From Burkholderia ambifaria (GTDB lineage Bacteria; Pseudomonadota; Gammaproteobacteria; Burkholderiales; Burkholderiaceae): a stretch of DNA of 64,000 nucleotides. This document shows, in pieces, positions 8,925-18,742 of this stretch. Position 1 is the stretch's first letter; each line of letters begins with the position of its first letter. The stretch lies in contig NZ_LKPJ01000005.1 in the NCBI RefSeq assembly GCF_001443045.1, forward strand, positions 276,900 through 340,899, given 5' to 3'. Both the position numbers and the translations under genes were made by a program. A model generated the notes under the pieces. It had not been told where the DNA came from. It worked only from the letters and a program-made list of their open reading frames with translations, and searched no databases.

Positions 8925-9887
8925 TCAGCCGAGATGCGGGTAGTCCGACAGCGTAAGCCGGAAGCCGTGCGCATTCGCGACGAGCTGCGCCTGCGCGCCG
9001 AACGGCAGCGTCAGCAGATCCGGCACGTGACCGAACTGCAGCCCCGTGACGACCGGGATGCCGACCACCGAGCGCACCTGGTCGATCATCGCCTGCATGT
9101 CGTAGCCGTTGTCGTACTCGAACGGCCGCGCACCGGTGAACTGTCCGAGCACGAGCGCCTGCTGGCGCGCGAGCAGCCCCGACAGATGCAGCTGGTAGAT
9201 CATCCGCTCGATCCGGAACGGCTGCTCGTTGACGTCCTCGATGAACAGGATGCCGCCTTCGATATCGGGCATGTACGGCGTGCCGACGAGCGATGTGAGG
9301 ATTGCGAGGTTGCCGCCCCACAGCGTGCCCGTCACGTTCACGGCCTGCACCTGCGGCGCTTCGGCGATGATCGTCGTGGTCGGCTGCGACAGCGTCTGCC
9401 AGAAGTGCCGCATCGTGAAGTCGCTCGGCGTTTCCGCGCCGAAGTCGGCCGACAGCATCGGGCCACCGAAGGTCTTGATGCGCGCCTTCGCGTACAGCGC
9501 GAGCTGGACCGCGGTGAAGTCGCTGTGACCGACCAGCGCGATCGGCTGGTCGCGCAGGCGGCGCTCGAGCCCGCGATAGTCGAGCCCGTGCAGGATGCGC
9601 GCGGCGCCATAGCCGCCGCGCACCGCGAGCGCGATGTCCGGCAGCGCGCGCTCCGGATCCGCGAGGCGATTCAGGTCGCCGGCCCGCTCGCCGTCGGTGC
9701 CGCCGAAACGCTGAAAGCGGCGCTGCGTCGCCTCGATGTTCTCGATGCGATGCTGCGCGCCGCTCAGGCGTTCGAGCGCACGATTGATCGCATCGGGATC
9801 ATGCGGATAACCGGACGGCGCCAGCAGGCGGATGGTGTAGGACGCGGCGGGCTGGAAGGACATGGCGAAGGGTGTCGAGGTCGTCAA
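8925..9887 (-). CDS. ldcA: Muramoyl-tetrapeptide (L,D-) carboxypeptidase, S66 family
   Basis: A 320-residue S66 peptidase that removes the terminal D-Ala from murein tetrapeptides during peptidoglycan recycling in the cytosol. The nucleophile sits in GHSDFTA (Ser122), and the Glu and His of the triad are seen in FIEDVNE and GLQFGHVPD. A second ATG eight codons in (MSFQPA, 9863) is an equally likely start and would give 312 residues. It follows tadA on the same strand with an 83-bp gap. Confidence 0.92.
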   Translation of the reverse strand: MTTSTPFAMSFQPAASYTIRLLAPSGYPHDPDAINRALERLSGAQHRIENIEATQRRFQRFGGTDGERAGDLNRLADPERALPDIALAVRGGYGAARILHGLDYRGLERRLRDQPIALVGHSDFTAVQLALYAKARIKTFGGPMLSADFGAETPSDFTMRHFWQTLSQPTTTIIAEAPQVQAVNVTGTLWGGNLAILTSLVGTPYMPDIEGGILFIEDVNEQPFRIERMIYQLHLSGLLARQQALVLGQFTGARPFEYDNGYDMQAMIDQVRSVVGIPVVTGLQFGHVPDLLTLPFGAQAQLVANAHGFRLTLSDYPHLG

Positions 9888-9970
9888 ACCTGCTTAGAGG
9901 GTCCGAACCGTCTCCGGTTCACGAGGCGTGCACCCGCCCCGCTCCGGGCGATGGGCGCGCGGCGGAGGGG

Positions 9971-10950
<980 letters not shown>

Positions 10951-11222
10951 CAGTCAATCGGAACAATGCGGCAGCCGAATTCTAGCAGGGTGACGCCCGT
11001 ATGACAGGCTCTTCGAAGGTATGCTCGATATTGTGTTTTTAGGGGCCGAATCGACGCGCATGCGCGCCGATCGCCACGATTTACCGCTCTGCTGCGCCGC
11101 AGCAGGCTCCGCGCGGGTTTGGCACGGTTTGTACCGGCGATGTCCGGCCCCGTTTTTTGTTTTCGCCCGGGCAGCCCGGCATTCCTCGTCCCGCCGAAAA
11201 TCGCCGCTTCGTGGCCGCCGGG

Positions 11223-12428
11223 TCATGCGGCGAGCGTCTGCGACCGCGCCTTGGGAAACGGCCGGAACATCATCGCGACGAGGAACGCGCCGATGCCGAT
11301 CGCGAACGATCCGAGGTACAGCCAGCCGTAGCTGCCCAGCGCATCGACGATCAGGCCGCCTGCAACCGGCCCCGCCGCCATCCCGACGCTGCCGGCCATC
11401 GCGCAGCCGCCGATCACGGTGCCCATCATCCGCAGCGGGAAGTTCTCGCGCGCGAGCACCGCATAGAGCGGCATCACGCCCGCATAGATGAAGCCGAACA
11501 GCATCGCGACCGCGTAGAACCCGTCCAGCGTGCGCACGAAGTAGTAGCCGAGCGCGCCCAGCGCCTGCGCGAGCAACCCCGCCGCCAGCATGCGTTTCGC
11601 ACCGAGGCGGTCGCCCAGCAGCCCGAACGCGATGCGCCCGCCCATACCGGCGAGCCCCTCGACGCTGTAGATCGATACCGCGGCGATCAGCGGGACCCCG
11701 CAGGTCACCGCGTAGCTGACCGTATGGAAGATCGGGCCGGAGTGCGTCGCGCAGCAGAAGAAATTGGTCAGCAGCAGCACGATGAACTGCGGCGAGCGCA
11801 GCGCGTCGCCGACCCACAGCGGCGCAGGCGCGCCGGCCGCCGCCGGTTCGGCCGGCGGGTGGTCGAGTGCCGGCGGACGCCGGACGAGCAGCGACGCCGG
11901 GATCATCACGGCGCCCGCCAGCGCGGCGATCGTCAGCATCGACGCGCGCCAGTCGTGGCGTGACACGAGCCACGCGGCGAGCGGCGACATCGGCGCCATC
12001 CCCATCCCGGCCGATACGAGCGACACCGCGAGGCTGCGATGCGTGTCGAACCAGCCCGTCACGCATGCCATCATCGGCGCGAACACCGCGGCGGCGGCGC
12101 TGCCGACACCCAGCCCGAAAATCAGCTGGAACGCGAGCAGCGACGGCGCGCGGCTCGCGAGCGCGAGACTGGCCGCCAGCAGCACCGCGCCCGTCGCGAC
12201 CACCGCGCGCGCGCCGATCCGGTCCGACAGGCTGCCCCACGCGATGCTCGCGAACGCCATCGCGATGAAGCCGAGCGTCATCGCGGCGGAAATGCCGGTC
12301 ATCGACCACCCCGTGTCGCGCGCGACGGCCCGCAGGAACACCGGCAGCGAAAACATCGCGCCGATCGCGATGCAGCTCAGCAGGCCGCCCACGGCAACGA
12401 TCGTCCAGCGGTATCGGGAATCCGGCAT
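11223..12428 (-). CDS. Major facilitator superfamily transporter
   Basis: A 401-residue, 12-helix MFS protein. The loop between helices 2 and 3 has WGSLSDRIGARAV, the MFS motif A, and a related FGLLGDRLGAKRM occurs in the second half. It starts at MPDSRYRW, preceded by AAAGGAG on the minus strand. The upstream extension of the frame to 12662 runs through the promoter region and is rejected. It is divergent from the GntR-led operon at 12774, so it may share that regulator, but nothing in the sequence names its substrate. Confidence 0.87.
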   Translation of the reverse strand: MPDSRYRWTIVAVGGLLSCIAIGAMFSLPVFLRAVARDTGWSMTGISAAMTLGFIAMAFASIAWGSLSDRIGARAVVATGAVLLAASLALASRAPSLLAFQLIFGLGVGSAAAAVFAPMMACVTGWFDTHRSLAVSLVSAGMGMAPMSPLAAWLVSRHDWRASMLTIAALAGAVMIPASLLVRRPPALDHPPAEPAAAGAPAPLWVGDALRSPQFIVLLLTNFFCCATHSGPIFHTVSYAVTCGVPLIAAVSIYSVEGLAGMGGRIAFGLLGDRLGAKRMLAAGLLAQALGALGYYFVRTLDGFYAVAMLFGFIYAGVMPLYAVLARENFPLRMMGTVIGGCAMAGSVGMAAGPVAGGLIVDALGSYGWLYLGSFAIGIGAFLVAMMFRPFPKARSQTLAA

Positions 12429-12773
12429 CTGGCAGCTCCTTTCTCTGTCTTGCAGGCATCGACGGGAATCGGGCAGCGCTCGCGCATGGGCGCGGTGACA
12501 CAACCCGGTCGACATCGATACGACGAACGGCACATCGGGAAATCGACAAGCGCGGCACGCCAGGTGCAAATTTCCGATTGTCGGCCGATTTGCGCGGGTG
12601 ACAAGGAGCCAGGGGGACCGATCGAAGTGCCGCCGGGGCGCCGGCTCCCTCATTCGGTCCACGGAGCCCCACCCCGCTTTTCCGGAATCGGAAAGTCGAA
12701 ATCAGAAATAGTTGGTTTGGACGCGCGGGCCCGCTCACTACACTCGAGCCTTCTTGTCATAACAAGTTGACCG
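12429..12773. other. Divergent promoter region, MFS gene versus GntR operon
   Basis: These 345 bp separate two divergent genes. Near the right end are a weak candidate promoter (TTGGAC at 12717, TACACT at 12739, 16-bp spacer) and the HutC-type palindrome. Nothing else was recognised. Confidence 0.5.
12753..12766. promoter_or_regulatory. HutC/GntR-type operator CTTGT-N4-ACAAG
   Basis: A perfect 5-bp inverted repeat with a 4-bp spacer ends 7 bp before the regulator ATG and lies just downstream of a candidate -10 box. HutC-subfamily proteins are known to bind palindromes of this shape, so autorepression is likely. Confidence 0.6.
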
Positions 12774-13541
12774 ATGACCTCACCCAACGTCGTGCCGCTG
12801 TCGATGGCCCCGCTCTACGTGCAGATCAAGGACACGCTGCGCGCGCGCATCCTCGATGGCACCTATGCCCCGCACAGCCGGATGCCGTCCGAGCACGAAC
12901 TCTGCGCGATGTTTGACGTGAGCCGTATCACGGTGCGCCAGGCGCTCGGCGACCTGCAGAAGGAAGGCCTGCTGTTCAAGCTGCACGGCAAGGGCACGTT
13001 CGTGTCGAAGCCGAAGGCTTTCCAGAACGTGACGTCGCTGCAGGGCTTTGCCGAAGCGATGTCGTCGATGGGCTACGAGATCGTCAACCAGCTGCGCAGC
13101 TTTCGCACCGTCAAGGCCGATCGCCATCTCGCGACGAAACTGAACGTGCCGGAAGGTGCGCCACTCGTCGAGATCCGCCGCGTGCGGCTCTTGAACCGCG
13201 AGCCCGTGTCGCTCGAACAGACGTGGGTGCCCGAAGCGCTCGGCAAGCGGCTCGCCGGCGCCGATCTCGCGACCCGCGACATCTTCCTGATCCTCGAGAA
13301 CGACTGCGGCGTGCCGCTCGGTCACGCCGACGTGTCGATCGACGCGATCCTCGCCGACGACGAAATCGTCGATGCGCTGCGCGTCGAGGAAAGCAGCCCG
13401 GTGCTGCGCATCGAGCGGCTCACGCACGACGCGTCGGGTACGCCGATCGACTACGAATACCTCTACTTCCGCGGCGACGCCTTTCAGTACCGGTTGCGCA
13501 TCGACCGGCAGAAGACTCGCCAACCTGCAAGGAACCCGTGA
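12774..13541 (+). CDS. GntR/HutC-family regulator with UTRA domain
   Basis: A 255-residue regulator with a GntR winged helix at about residues 13-80 (SEHELCAMFDVSRITVRQAL, then GKGTFVSKP) and a UTRA effector domain in the remainder (ETWVPEAL-like strand, closing YEYLYFRGDAFQYRLRI). UTRA domains bind small metabolites that release the repressor. It opens an eight-gene operon and its TGA shares one base with the next ATG. A CTTGT/ACAAG palindrome upstream is its probable site. The effector is unknown; the substrate of the following ABC importer is the natural guess. Confidence 0.9.
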   Translation: MTSPNVVPLSMAPLYVQIKDTLRARILDGTYAPHSRMPSEHELCAMFDVSRITVRQALGDLQKEGLLFKLHGKGTFVSKPKAFQNVTSLQGFAEAMSSMGYEIVNQLRSFRTVKADRHLATKLNVPEGAPLVEIRRVRLLNREPVSLEQTWVPEALGKRLAGADLATRDIFLILENDCGVPLGHADVSIDAILADDEIVDALRVEESSPVLRIERLTHDASGTPIDYEYLYFRGDAFQYRLRIDRQKTRQPARNP

Positions 13542-15280
13542 TGAATACCCATGTACTCGAATACGACATCGTCGTGGTCGGCGGCGGCACGGCCGGCCCG
13601 ATGGCGGCGATCAAGGCGAAGGAGCGCGACCCGTCGCTGCGCGTGCTGTTGCTGGAGAAGGCGAACGTGAAGCGCAGCGGCGCGATCTCGATGGGGATGG
13701 ACGGCCTGAACAACGCGGTGATCCCCGGCCATGCGACGCCCGAACAGTACACACGCGAGATCACGATCGCCAACGACGGGATCGTCGACCAGGAGGCCGT
13801 GCATGCATACGCGACGCACAGCTTCGCGACGATCGAACAGCTCGACCGCTGGGGCGTGAAGTTCGAGAAGGACGGCACCGGCGACTACGCGGTGAAAAAG
13901 GTCCATCACATGGGCTCGTACGTGCTGCCGATGCCGGAAGGACACGATATCAAGAAGGTGCTGTACCGGCAGTTGAAGCGCGCACGCATCGCGATCACGA
14001 ACCGGATCGTCGCGACGCGCGTGCTGACCGACGTGCAAGGCCGCGCGAGCGGCGTGCTCGGCTTCGACTGCCGCACGGCGGATTTTCACGTGATCCGCGC
14101 GAAGGCCGTGATTCTGTGCTGCGGCGCGGCCGGCCGCCTCGGGCTGCCGGCGTCCGGCTACCTGATGGGCACGTACGAGAACCCGACCAATGCGGGCGAC
14201 GGCTACGCGATGGCCTACCACGCGGGCGCCGCACTCGCGAACCTCGAGTGCTTCCAGATCAATCCGCTGATCAAGGACTACAACGGCCCCGCCTGCGCTT
14301 ACGTGACGGGTCCGCTCGGCGGCTTCACCGCGAACGGCAAGGGCGAACGCTTCATCGAGTGCGATTACTGGAGCGGTCAGATGATGTGGGAGTTCTACCA
14401 GGAACTGCAAAGCGGCAACGGCCCGGTGTTCCTGAAGCTCGACCACCTCGCGGAAGAAACGATTCAGACCATCGAGCAGATCCTGCACACGAACGAGCGG
14501 CCGAGCCGCGGCCGCTTCCATGCGGGGCGCGGCACCGACTACCGGCAGCAGATGGTCGAGATGCACATCTCCGAGATCGGCTTCTGCAGCGGGCACAGCG
14601 CGTCCGGCGTGTACGTGAACGCCCGCGCGGAAACGACCGTGCCGGGGCTCTACGCAGCCGGCGACATGGCGGCCGTGCCGCACAACTACATGCTCGGCGC
14701 GTTCACGTACGGCTGGTTCGCCGGGCAGAACGCGGCCGACTACGTGGCCGGCCGCGATCACGCGCCGGTGGACGACGCGCAGGTCGCGGCCGAGCGCACC
14801 CGCGTGCTCGCGCCGCTTGCGCGCGCACGCGGTCTCGCGCCCGCGCAGGTCGAATACAAGCTGCGGCGCATGGTGAACGATTACCTGCAACCGCCGAAGG
14901 TGACCCGCAAGATGGAAATCGGCCTGCAACGTTTTGACGGAATTATTGAGGATATCGAAGAAATAAAGGCGAACCATCCGCACGAACTGATGCGTGCTGC
15001 CGAAGTGCGGGCGATCCGAGACTGCGCCGAAATGGCTGCGCGTGCGTCGCTGTTCCGTACCGAGAGCCGCTGGGGACTGTACCACCATCGCGTCGATTTC
15101 CCGCATCGCAACGACGCGGAATGGTTCTGCCATACGTGGCTACGCAAAGACGCCGACGGCGCGATGCGCAGCGAGAAGCGTCCGGTCGAACCATACATCG
15201 TACCGCTCGCCGACGACGAACGCAGCGCCTACGCGCACCTGCGCATCCGCGAACCGGCCGCACTCGCAGCCGCCCTGTGA
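13541..15280 (+). CDS. AprA-like FAD-dependent oxidoreductase (fumarate reductase/APS reductase flavoprotein family)
   Basis: A 579-residue flavoprotein. The FAD-binding Rossmann motif is at about residues 9-25 (DIVVVGGGTAGPMAAI), followed by EKANVKRSGA, which closely resembles the AprA segment of dissimilatory APS reductase. A second FAD segment, GLYAAGDMA, lies near residue 375, and the C-terminus is a helical domain. SGHSASG matches the AprA region bearing an active-site His. Its immediate partner is an AprB-like ferredoxin, so the two probably form a heterodimeric redox enzyme. APS itself is not assured as substrate, because the residues aligned by eye with AprA's basic active-site segment are not Arg here. 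Confidence 0.8.
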   Translation: MNTHVLEYDIVVVGGGTAGPMAAIKAKERDPSLRVLLLEKANVKRSGAISMGMDGLNNAVIPGHATPEQYTREITIANDGIVDQEAVHAYATHSFATIEQLDRWGVKFEKDGTGDYAVKKVHHMGSYVLPMPEGHDIKKVLYRQLKRARIAITNRIVATRVLTDVQGRASGVLGFDCRTADFHVIRAKAVILCCGAAGRLGLPASGYLMGTYENPTNAGDGYAMAYHAGAALANLECFQINPLIKDYNGPACAYVTGPLGGFTANGKGERFIECDYWSGQMMWEFYQELQSGNGPVFLKLDHLAEETIQTIEQILHTNERPSRGRFHAGRGTDYRQQMVEMHISEIGFCSGHSASGVYVNARAETTVPGLYAAGDMAAVPHNYMLGAFTYGWFAGQNAADYVAGRDHAPVDDAQVAAERTRVLAPLARARGLAPAQVEYKLRRMVNDYLQPPKVTRKMEIGLQRFDGIIEDIEEIKANHPHELMRAAEVRAIRDCAEMAARASLFRTESRWGLYHHRVDFPHRNDAEWFCHTWLRKDADGAMRSEKRPVEPYIVPLADDERSAYAHLRIREPAALAAAL

Positions 15281-15297
15281 CTCCGAGGAGCCTTACC

Positions 15298-15543
15298 GTG
15301 CCCCATACCCCGCACGACATCTTCCTGCGCAGCAGCGCACCCGTGACGATCGACGAGGACCGCTGCATCGCCGACAAGGGCTGCACCGTCTGCGTCGACG
15401 TCTGCCCGCTCGACCTGCTCGCGATCGACGTGACCAAGGGCAAGGCCTACATGCAGTTCGACGAATGCTGGTACTGCATGCCGTGCGAACGCGACTGCCC
15501 GACCGGCGCGGTCAAGGTCGACATCCCGTACCTGCTGCGCTGA
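15298..15543 (+). CDS. AprB-like double [4Fe-4S] ferredoxin
   Basis: An 81-residue protein starting at GTG with a GAGGAG ribosome-binding site. Two cysteine sets are visible: C-x5-C-x2-C-x3-C (in CIADKGCTVCVDVC) and C-x2-C-x2-C-x3-C (in CWYCMPCERDC), enough for two [4Fe-4S] clusters. The segment LDLLAIDVTKGKAYM and the second cluster resemble the N-terminal half of AprB; the C-terminal tail that AprB wraps around AprA is absent. It begins 17 bp after the flavoprotein gene and is the likely electron partner. The GTG start makes it easy to miss. Confidence 0.82.
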   Translation: MPHTPHDIFLRSSAPVTIDEDRCIADKGCTVCVDVCPLDLLAIDVTKGKAYMQFDECWYCMPCERDCPTGAVKVDIPYLLR

Positions 15544-15581
15544 CCTGGCGCGCCGCTTCCCCACCATCGGACCTAAGACAC

Positions 15582-17006
15582 ATGAACCCTACGCTACGGA
15601 TGTTCCGCCTGCTCGCCGCATCGCTCGCGCTGTCGGCCGCCGGCCTCGCGCACGCCGACACGATCCGCGTCGCGATCGGCACGCAGGACACGACGATCAA
15701 CTGCGCGACCGGCGGCCTGCTGATTCGCGAGCTGCATCTGCTCGACAAATATCTGCCGCACACCGGCAAGTACCAGGACGTGAAGTACGACGTGCAGTGG
15801 AAGGACTTCACGTCCGGCGCGCCGCTGACCAACGAGATGGTTGCCGGCAAGCTCGACTTCGGCGCGATGGCCGATTTCCCCGGTGCACTAAACGGTGCGG
15901 CGTTCCGCAAGGCCGGCCGCAAGAGCGTGTTCATCACCGTGCTCGACGGCAGCATCGAAGGCAGCGGCAACGGGATCGTCGTGCCGACGGATTCGCCGGT
16001 GCGCTCGCTCGCGGACCTCAAGGGCAAGACGATCTCGGTGCCGTTCGCGTCGACCTCGCACGGGATGCTGCTGCGCGCGATCAAGGCGCAGGGCTGGAAC
16101 CCCGATACCGACGTGAACATCGTCACGCAGGCGCCCGAAGTGGCCGGCAGCGCATTGAAGGCCGGCAAGATCGACGCGCATGCGGACTTCGTGCCGTTTG
16201 CCGATCTGTTCCCGTATCGCGGCATCGCGCGCAAGATCTACGACGGTGCGCAAACCCATGCGCCGACTTTCCACGGCGCGCTCGTCGACGCGGACTACGC
16301 GCAGCGCTATCCTGAGGTGGTCGTCGCGTACCTGCGCGCCGCGATCGAAGCGAACCGCCTGCTTGCGCAGAATCCCGAGAAATACAGCCTGCTGATCGAA
16401 AAGGTCACCGGCATCGAGGCGCCGGTCGACTACCTGTATCACGGGCCGCTCGGCATCCAGACCCGCGACCTCACGTGGAAGCCCGAATACCGTCAGGCCG
16501 TCGCGACCGCCATCGACACGCTCAAGCTGCTGAAGAAGACCGACACCGCGCCCGATCCGGCGACCTTCATCGACGACCGCTATATCCGCGCCGCCTTCAA
16601 GGCGTCGGGGCTCGACTACGACGCCGCGCTGAAGCATTACGATAAGCAGCCGCTCGTCGCGAACGACGCGACGACGGGCAAGCCGATCCGCGACTTCAAC
16701 GACGTCGCGCAGGTCTGGCTCGTCGGTGACCACCCCGTGCGCCACTATGCGAGCCCCGCCGCCGCATTCGCTGCGCTCGGCAAGCTCGGCGCGGATGCGA
16801 AAGTACGCGCCGTGTTCGTGCACGATCACACGAGCGGACTGAAGCTGTTCGCGGATCAGGCCTGGTACGTGAAGGACGCGCACGGCGTGCTGAGCGCGTT
16901 CCTGCTGAAGACGGGCGCCGATGCGTACGCGAAGCAGGTATCGGGTTCAGTGGTCGATTACGCGGCCGCGAAGACCGGGGCCACGCAGGCACTCGCGTCA
17001 CGCTGA
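15582..17006 (+). CDS. Substrate-binding protein (TauA/SsuA type) with NosL-like C-terminal domain
   Basis: A 474-residue exported protein with a signal peptide of about 25 residues ending AHA. Residues about 27-340 follow the nitrate/sulfonate/taurine binding-protein fold (DFGAMADFPG, GKTISVPFASTSHGML). The last 110 residues do not belong to that fold. The segment with VFVHDHTSGLKLFADQAWYV and then AFLLKTGADAYAKQVSG resembles NosL, the copper-binding accessory lipoprotein family. The family is normally about 320-340 residues, so this is an extended form. It is followed by the permease and ATPase of the same importer. Confidence 0.84.
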   Translation: MNPTLRMFRLLAASLALSAAGLAHADTIRVAIGTQDTTINCATGGLLIRELHLLDKYLPHTGKYQDVKYDVQWKDFTSGAPLTNEMVAGKLDFGAMADFPGALNGAAFRKAGRKSVFITVLDGSIEGSGNGIVVPTDSPVRSLADLKGKTISVPFASTSHGMLLRAIKAQGWNPDTDVNIVTQAPEVAGSALKAGKIDAHADFVPFADLFPYRGIARKIYDGAQTHAPTFHGALVDADYAQRYPEVVVAYLRAAIEANRLLAQNPEKYSLLIEKVTGIEAPVDYLYHGPLGIQTRDLTWKPEYRQAVATAIDTLKLLKKTDTAPDPATFIDDRYIRAAFKASGLDYDAALKHYDKQPLVANDATTGKPIRDFNDVAQVWLVGDHPVRHYASPAAAFAALGKLGADAKVRAVFVHDHTSGLKLFADQAWYVKDAHGVLSAFLLKTGADAYAKQVSGSVVDYAAAKTGATQALASR

Positions 17007-17044
17007 ACGTCCCCCTTTTCCCTTCACAGCTACCGGATACTCGC

Positions 17045-17920
17045 ATGGCCGCCACCTTCGAACTTGCCAAACGCCGTCTCTGCGCGTCGCCGCGCGCCGG
17101 CGACACCCGCACCGCACACGCCGCCGCGCGCGGCCGGCCGGCGTCGCTGCGCCGCCGCGCATGGCGGATCGCATCGCTCGCCGCCTGCATCGCGCTGTGG
17201 CAGGCGGCCGTCCAGTGGCGGCTGTCGCTCGGCATCGTCACGTTCGCGAACGTGCCGGCGCCTGCCGACGTCGGCCCCGCGTTGTGGTCGCTGCTGCATT
17301 CGCCGAAATTGCCGATGCACCTGTTCGCGAGCATCACGCGCGTGCTCGCCGGGTTCGTTGCCGCGGCATTCGCCGGCGTCGGCCTCGGGCTCGCAATCGG
17401 CCGCTATCGCACGCTCGAGGACACGCTGCTACCACCGCTCGAAGTGTTGCGGCCGATTCCGGCCGTCGCGTGGATTCCGCTTGCCATCCTGATGTTTCCG
17501 TCGTCCGAACTCAGCATGATGTTCATCACGTTCATCGGCGCGCTGTTCCCGATCCTGCTGAACACCGTGCACGGTACGGAGGCCGTCGATCCGCGGCTCG
17601 TCGCGACTGCGCGCAGCCTCGGTACGCGCGGTGTCGCGCTCTACGTGGAAGTGATCCTGCCGGGCGCGGCGCCCGCGATCTTCACCGGCCTGTCGATCGG
17701 GATGGGCACCGCATGGTTCTGCCTCGTCACCGCCGAGATGATCGCGGGCCAGTACGGCATCGGCTATTTCACGTGGGAGTCCTACACGTTGCAGAACTAC
17801 CCGGACATCGTCGTCGGGATGGCTGTGATCGGCCTCCTCGGCATGGGCAGCAGCCTGCTCGTCAAGCGGATCGGCACGGCCTTCACGCCGTGGTATGCAC
17901 CGCGAGGAGGCCAGCAATGA
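17045..17920 (+). CDS. ABC transporter permease, SsuC/TauC type
   Basis: A 291-residue permease with six or so hydrophobic helices after a basic N-terminal stretch of about 40 residues. The cytoplasmic EAA-like loop is seen as ATARSLGTRGVALYVEVILPGAAPAIFTGL. LRPIPAVAWIPLAILMF and the PDIVVGMAVIGLLG ending are typical of nitrate/sulfonate/taurine permeases. Its stop codon overlaps the ATPase ATG by 4 bp. The ligand cannot be deduced from the permease alone. Confidence 0.9.
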   Translation: MAATFELAKRRLCASPRAGDTRTAHAAARGRPASLRRRAWRIASLAACIALWQAAVQWRLSLGIVTFANVPAPADVGPALWSLLHSPKLPMHLFASITRVLAGFVAAAFAGVGLGLAIGRYRTLEDTLLPPLEVLRPIPAVAWIPLAILMFPSSELSMMFITFIGALFPILLNTVHGTEAVDPRLVATARSLGTRGVALYVEVILPGAAPAIFTGLSIGMGTAWFCLVTAEMIAGQYGIGYFTWESYTLQNYPDIVVGMAVIGLLGMGSSLLVKRIGTAFTPWYAPRGGQQ

Positions 17921-18708
17921 GCGCGGCCGGTATCGCCACGCCGGCCGCGCCGGGCCGTGTCGGCGTCCGCGCGCTGACGATCGAGCTCGGGCCGCCGCAT
18001 GCGCGTTTCGCGGCGCTCGATGCACTCGACGTCGACATCGCGCCCGGCGAATTCGTCTGCGTGCTCGGGCCGTCCGGATGCGGAAAATCGACGCTGCTCG
18101 GCGCGCTGGCCGGCCACGTCGCCGCGACGCACGGCCAGATCGTCGTCGACGGCGAACCGGTCGACCGCCCGCATCCCGATCGAGGGCTCGTGTTCCAGCA
18201 GCACACGCTGTTTCCGTGGAAACGCGTGATCGACAACGTCGCGTTCGGCCTCAAGATGAAGGGCGTGCCGGCGCACGAACGCCGTCGCGAGGCAGCCGCG
18301 CTGCTCGAACTCGTCGGGCTCGGCGGATACGGCGCGCACTACCCCGCGCAGCTTTCCGGCGGCATGCAGCAGCGCGTCGAGATCGCGCGCGTGCTGATCA
18401 ACCGGCCGCGCATCCTGCTGATGGACGAACCGTTCGGTGCGCTGGACGCGCAAACGCGCCGCATGATGCAGACGCTGCTGCTCGACATCTGGTCGCGCAT
18501 CGGCACCACCGTCCTGTTCGTCACGCACGACATCGAGGAAGCGCTGTTTCTCGGCGACCGCATCCTGATGCTGTCGCCGCGGCCGGCGCGCATCGTCGCC
18601 GACATTCGCGTGCCGCTCGCGCGGCCGCGCACCGACGACAGCACCACCGAGTCCGCATTCGTCGACATCAAGCGGCGCTGCCTTGCGCTGTTGCGTGATG
18701 CCGCGTGA
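17917..18708 (+). CDS. ABC transporter ATPase, SsuB/TauB type
   Basis: A 263-residue ATPase with Walker A GPSGCGKST (about residues 51-59), the Q-loop in LVFQQHTLFPW, signature LSGGMQQR, Walker B ILLMDEPFGALD and the H-loop His in LFVTHDIEEAL. The FGALD form and overall length fit the nitrate/sulfonate/taurine importer group. It is coupled to the permease by an ATGA overlap. With the preceding two genes it makes a complete importer. Confidence 0.92.
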   Translation: MSAAGIATPAAPGRVGVRALTIELGPPHARFAALDALDVDIAPGEFVCVLGPSGCGKSTLLGALAGHVAATHGQIVVDGEPVDRPHPDRGLVFQQHTLFPWKRVIDNVAFGLKMKGVPAHERRREAAALLELVGLGGYGAHYPAQLSGGMQQRVEIARVLINRPRILLMDEPFGALDAQTRRMMQTLLLDIWSRIGTTVLFVTHDIEEALFLGDRILMLSPRPARIVADIRVPLARPRTDDSTTESAFVDIKRRCLALLRDAA

Positions 18709-18742
18709 CGACGTGCCCTTCTACTGCCCCGACTTTTCGCCC

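Noticed and set aside
11089..11105. CTGCTGC-GCC-GCAGCAG hairpin as a terminator
   Set aside because: No T tract follows on either strand.
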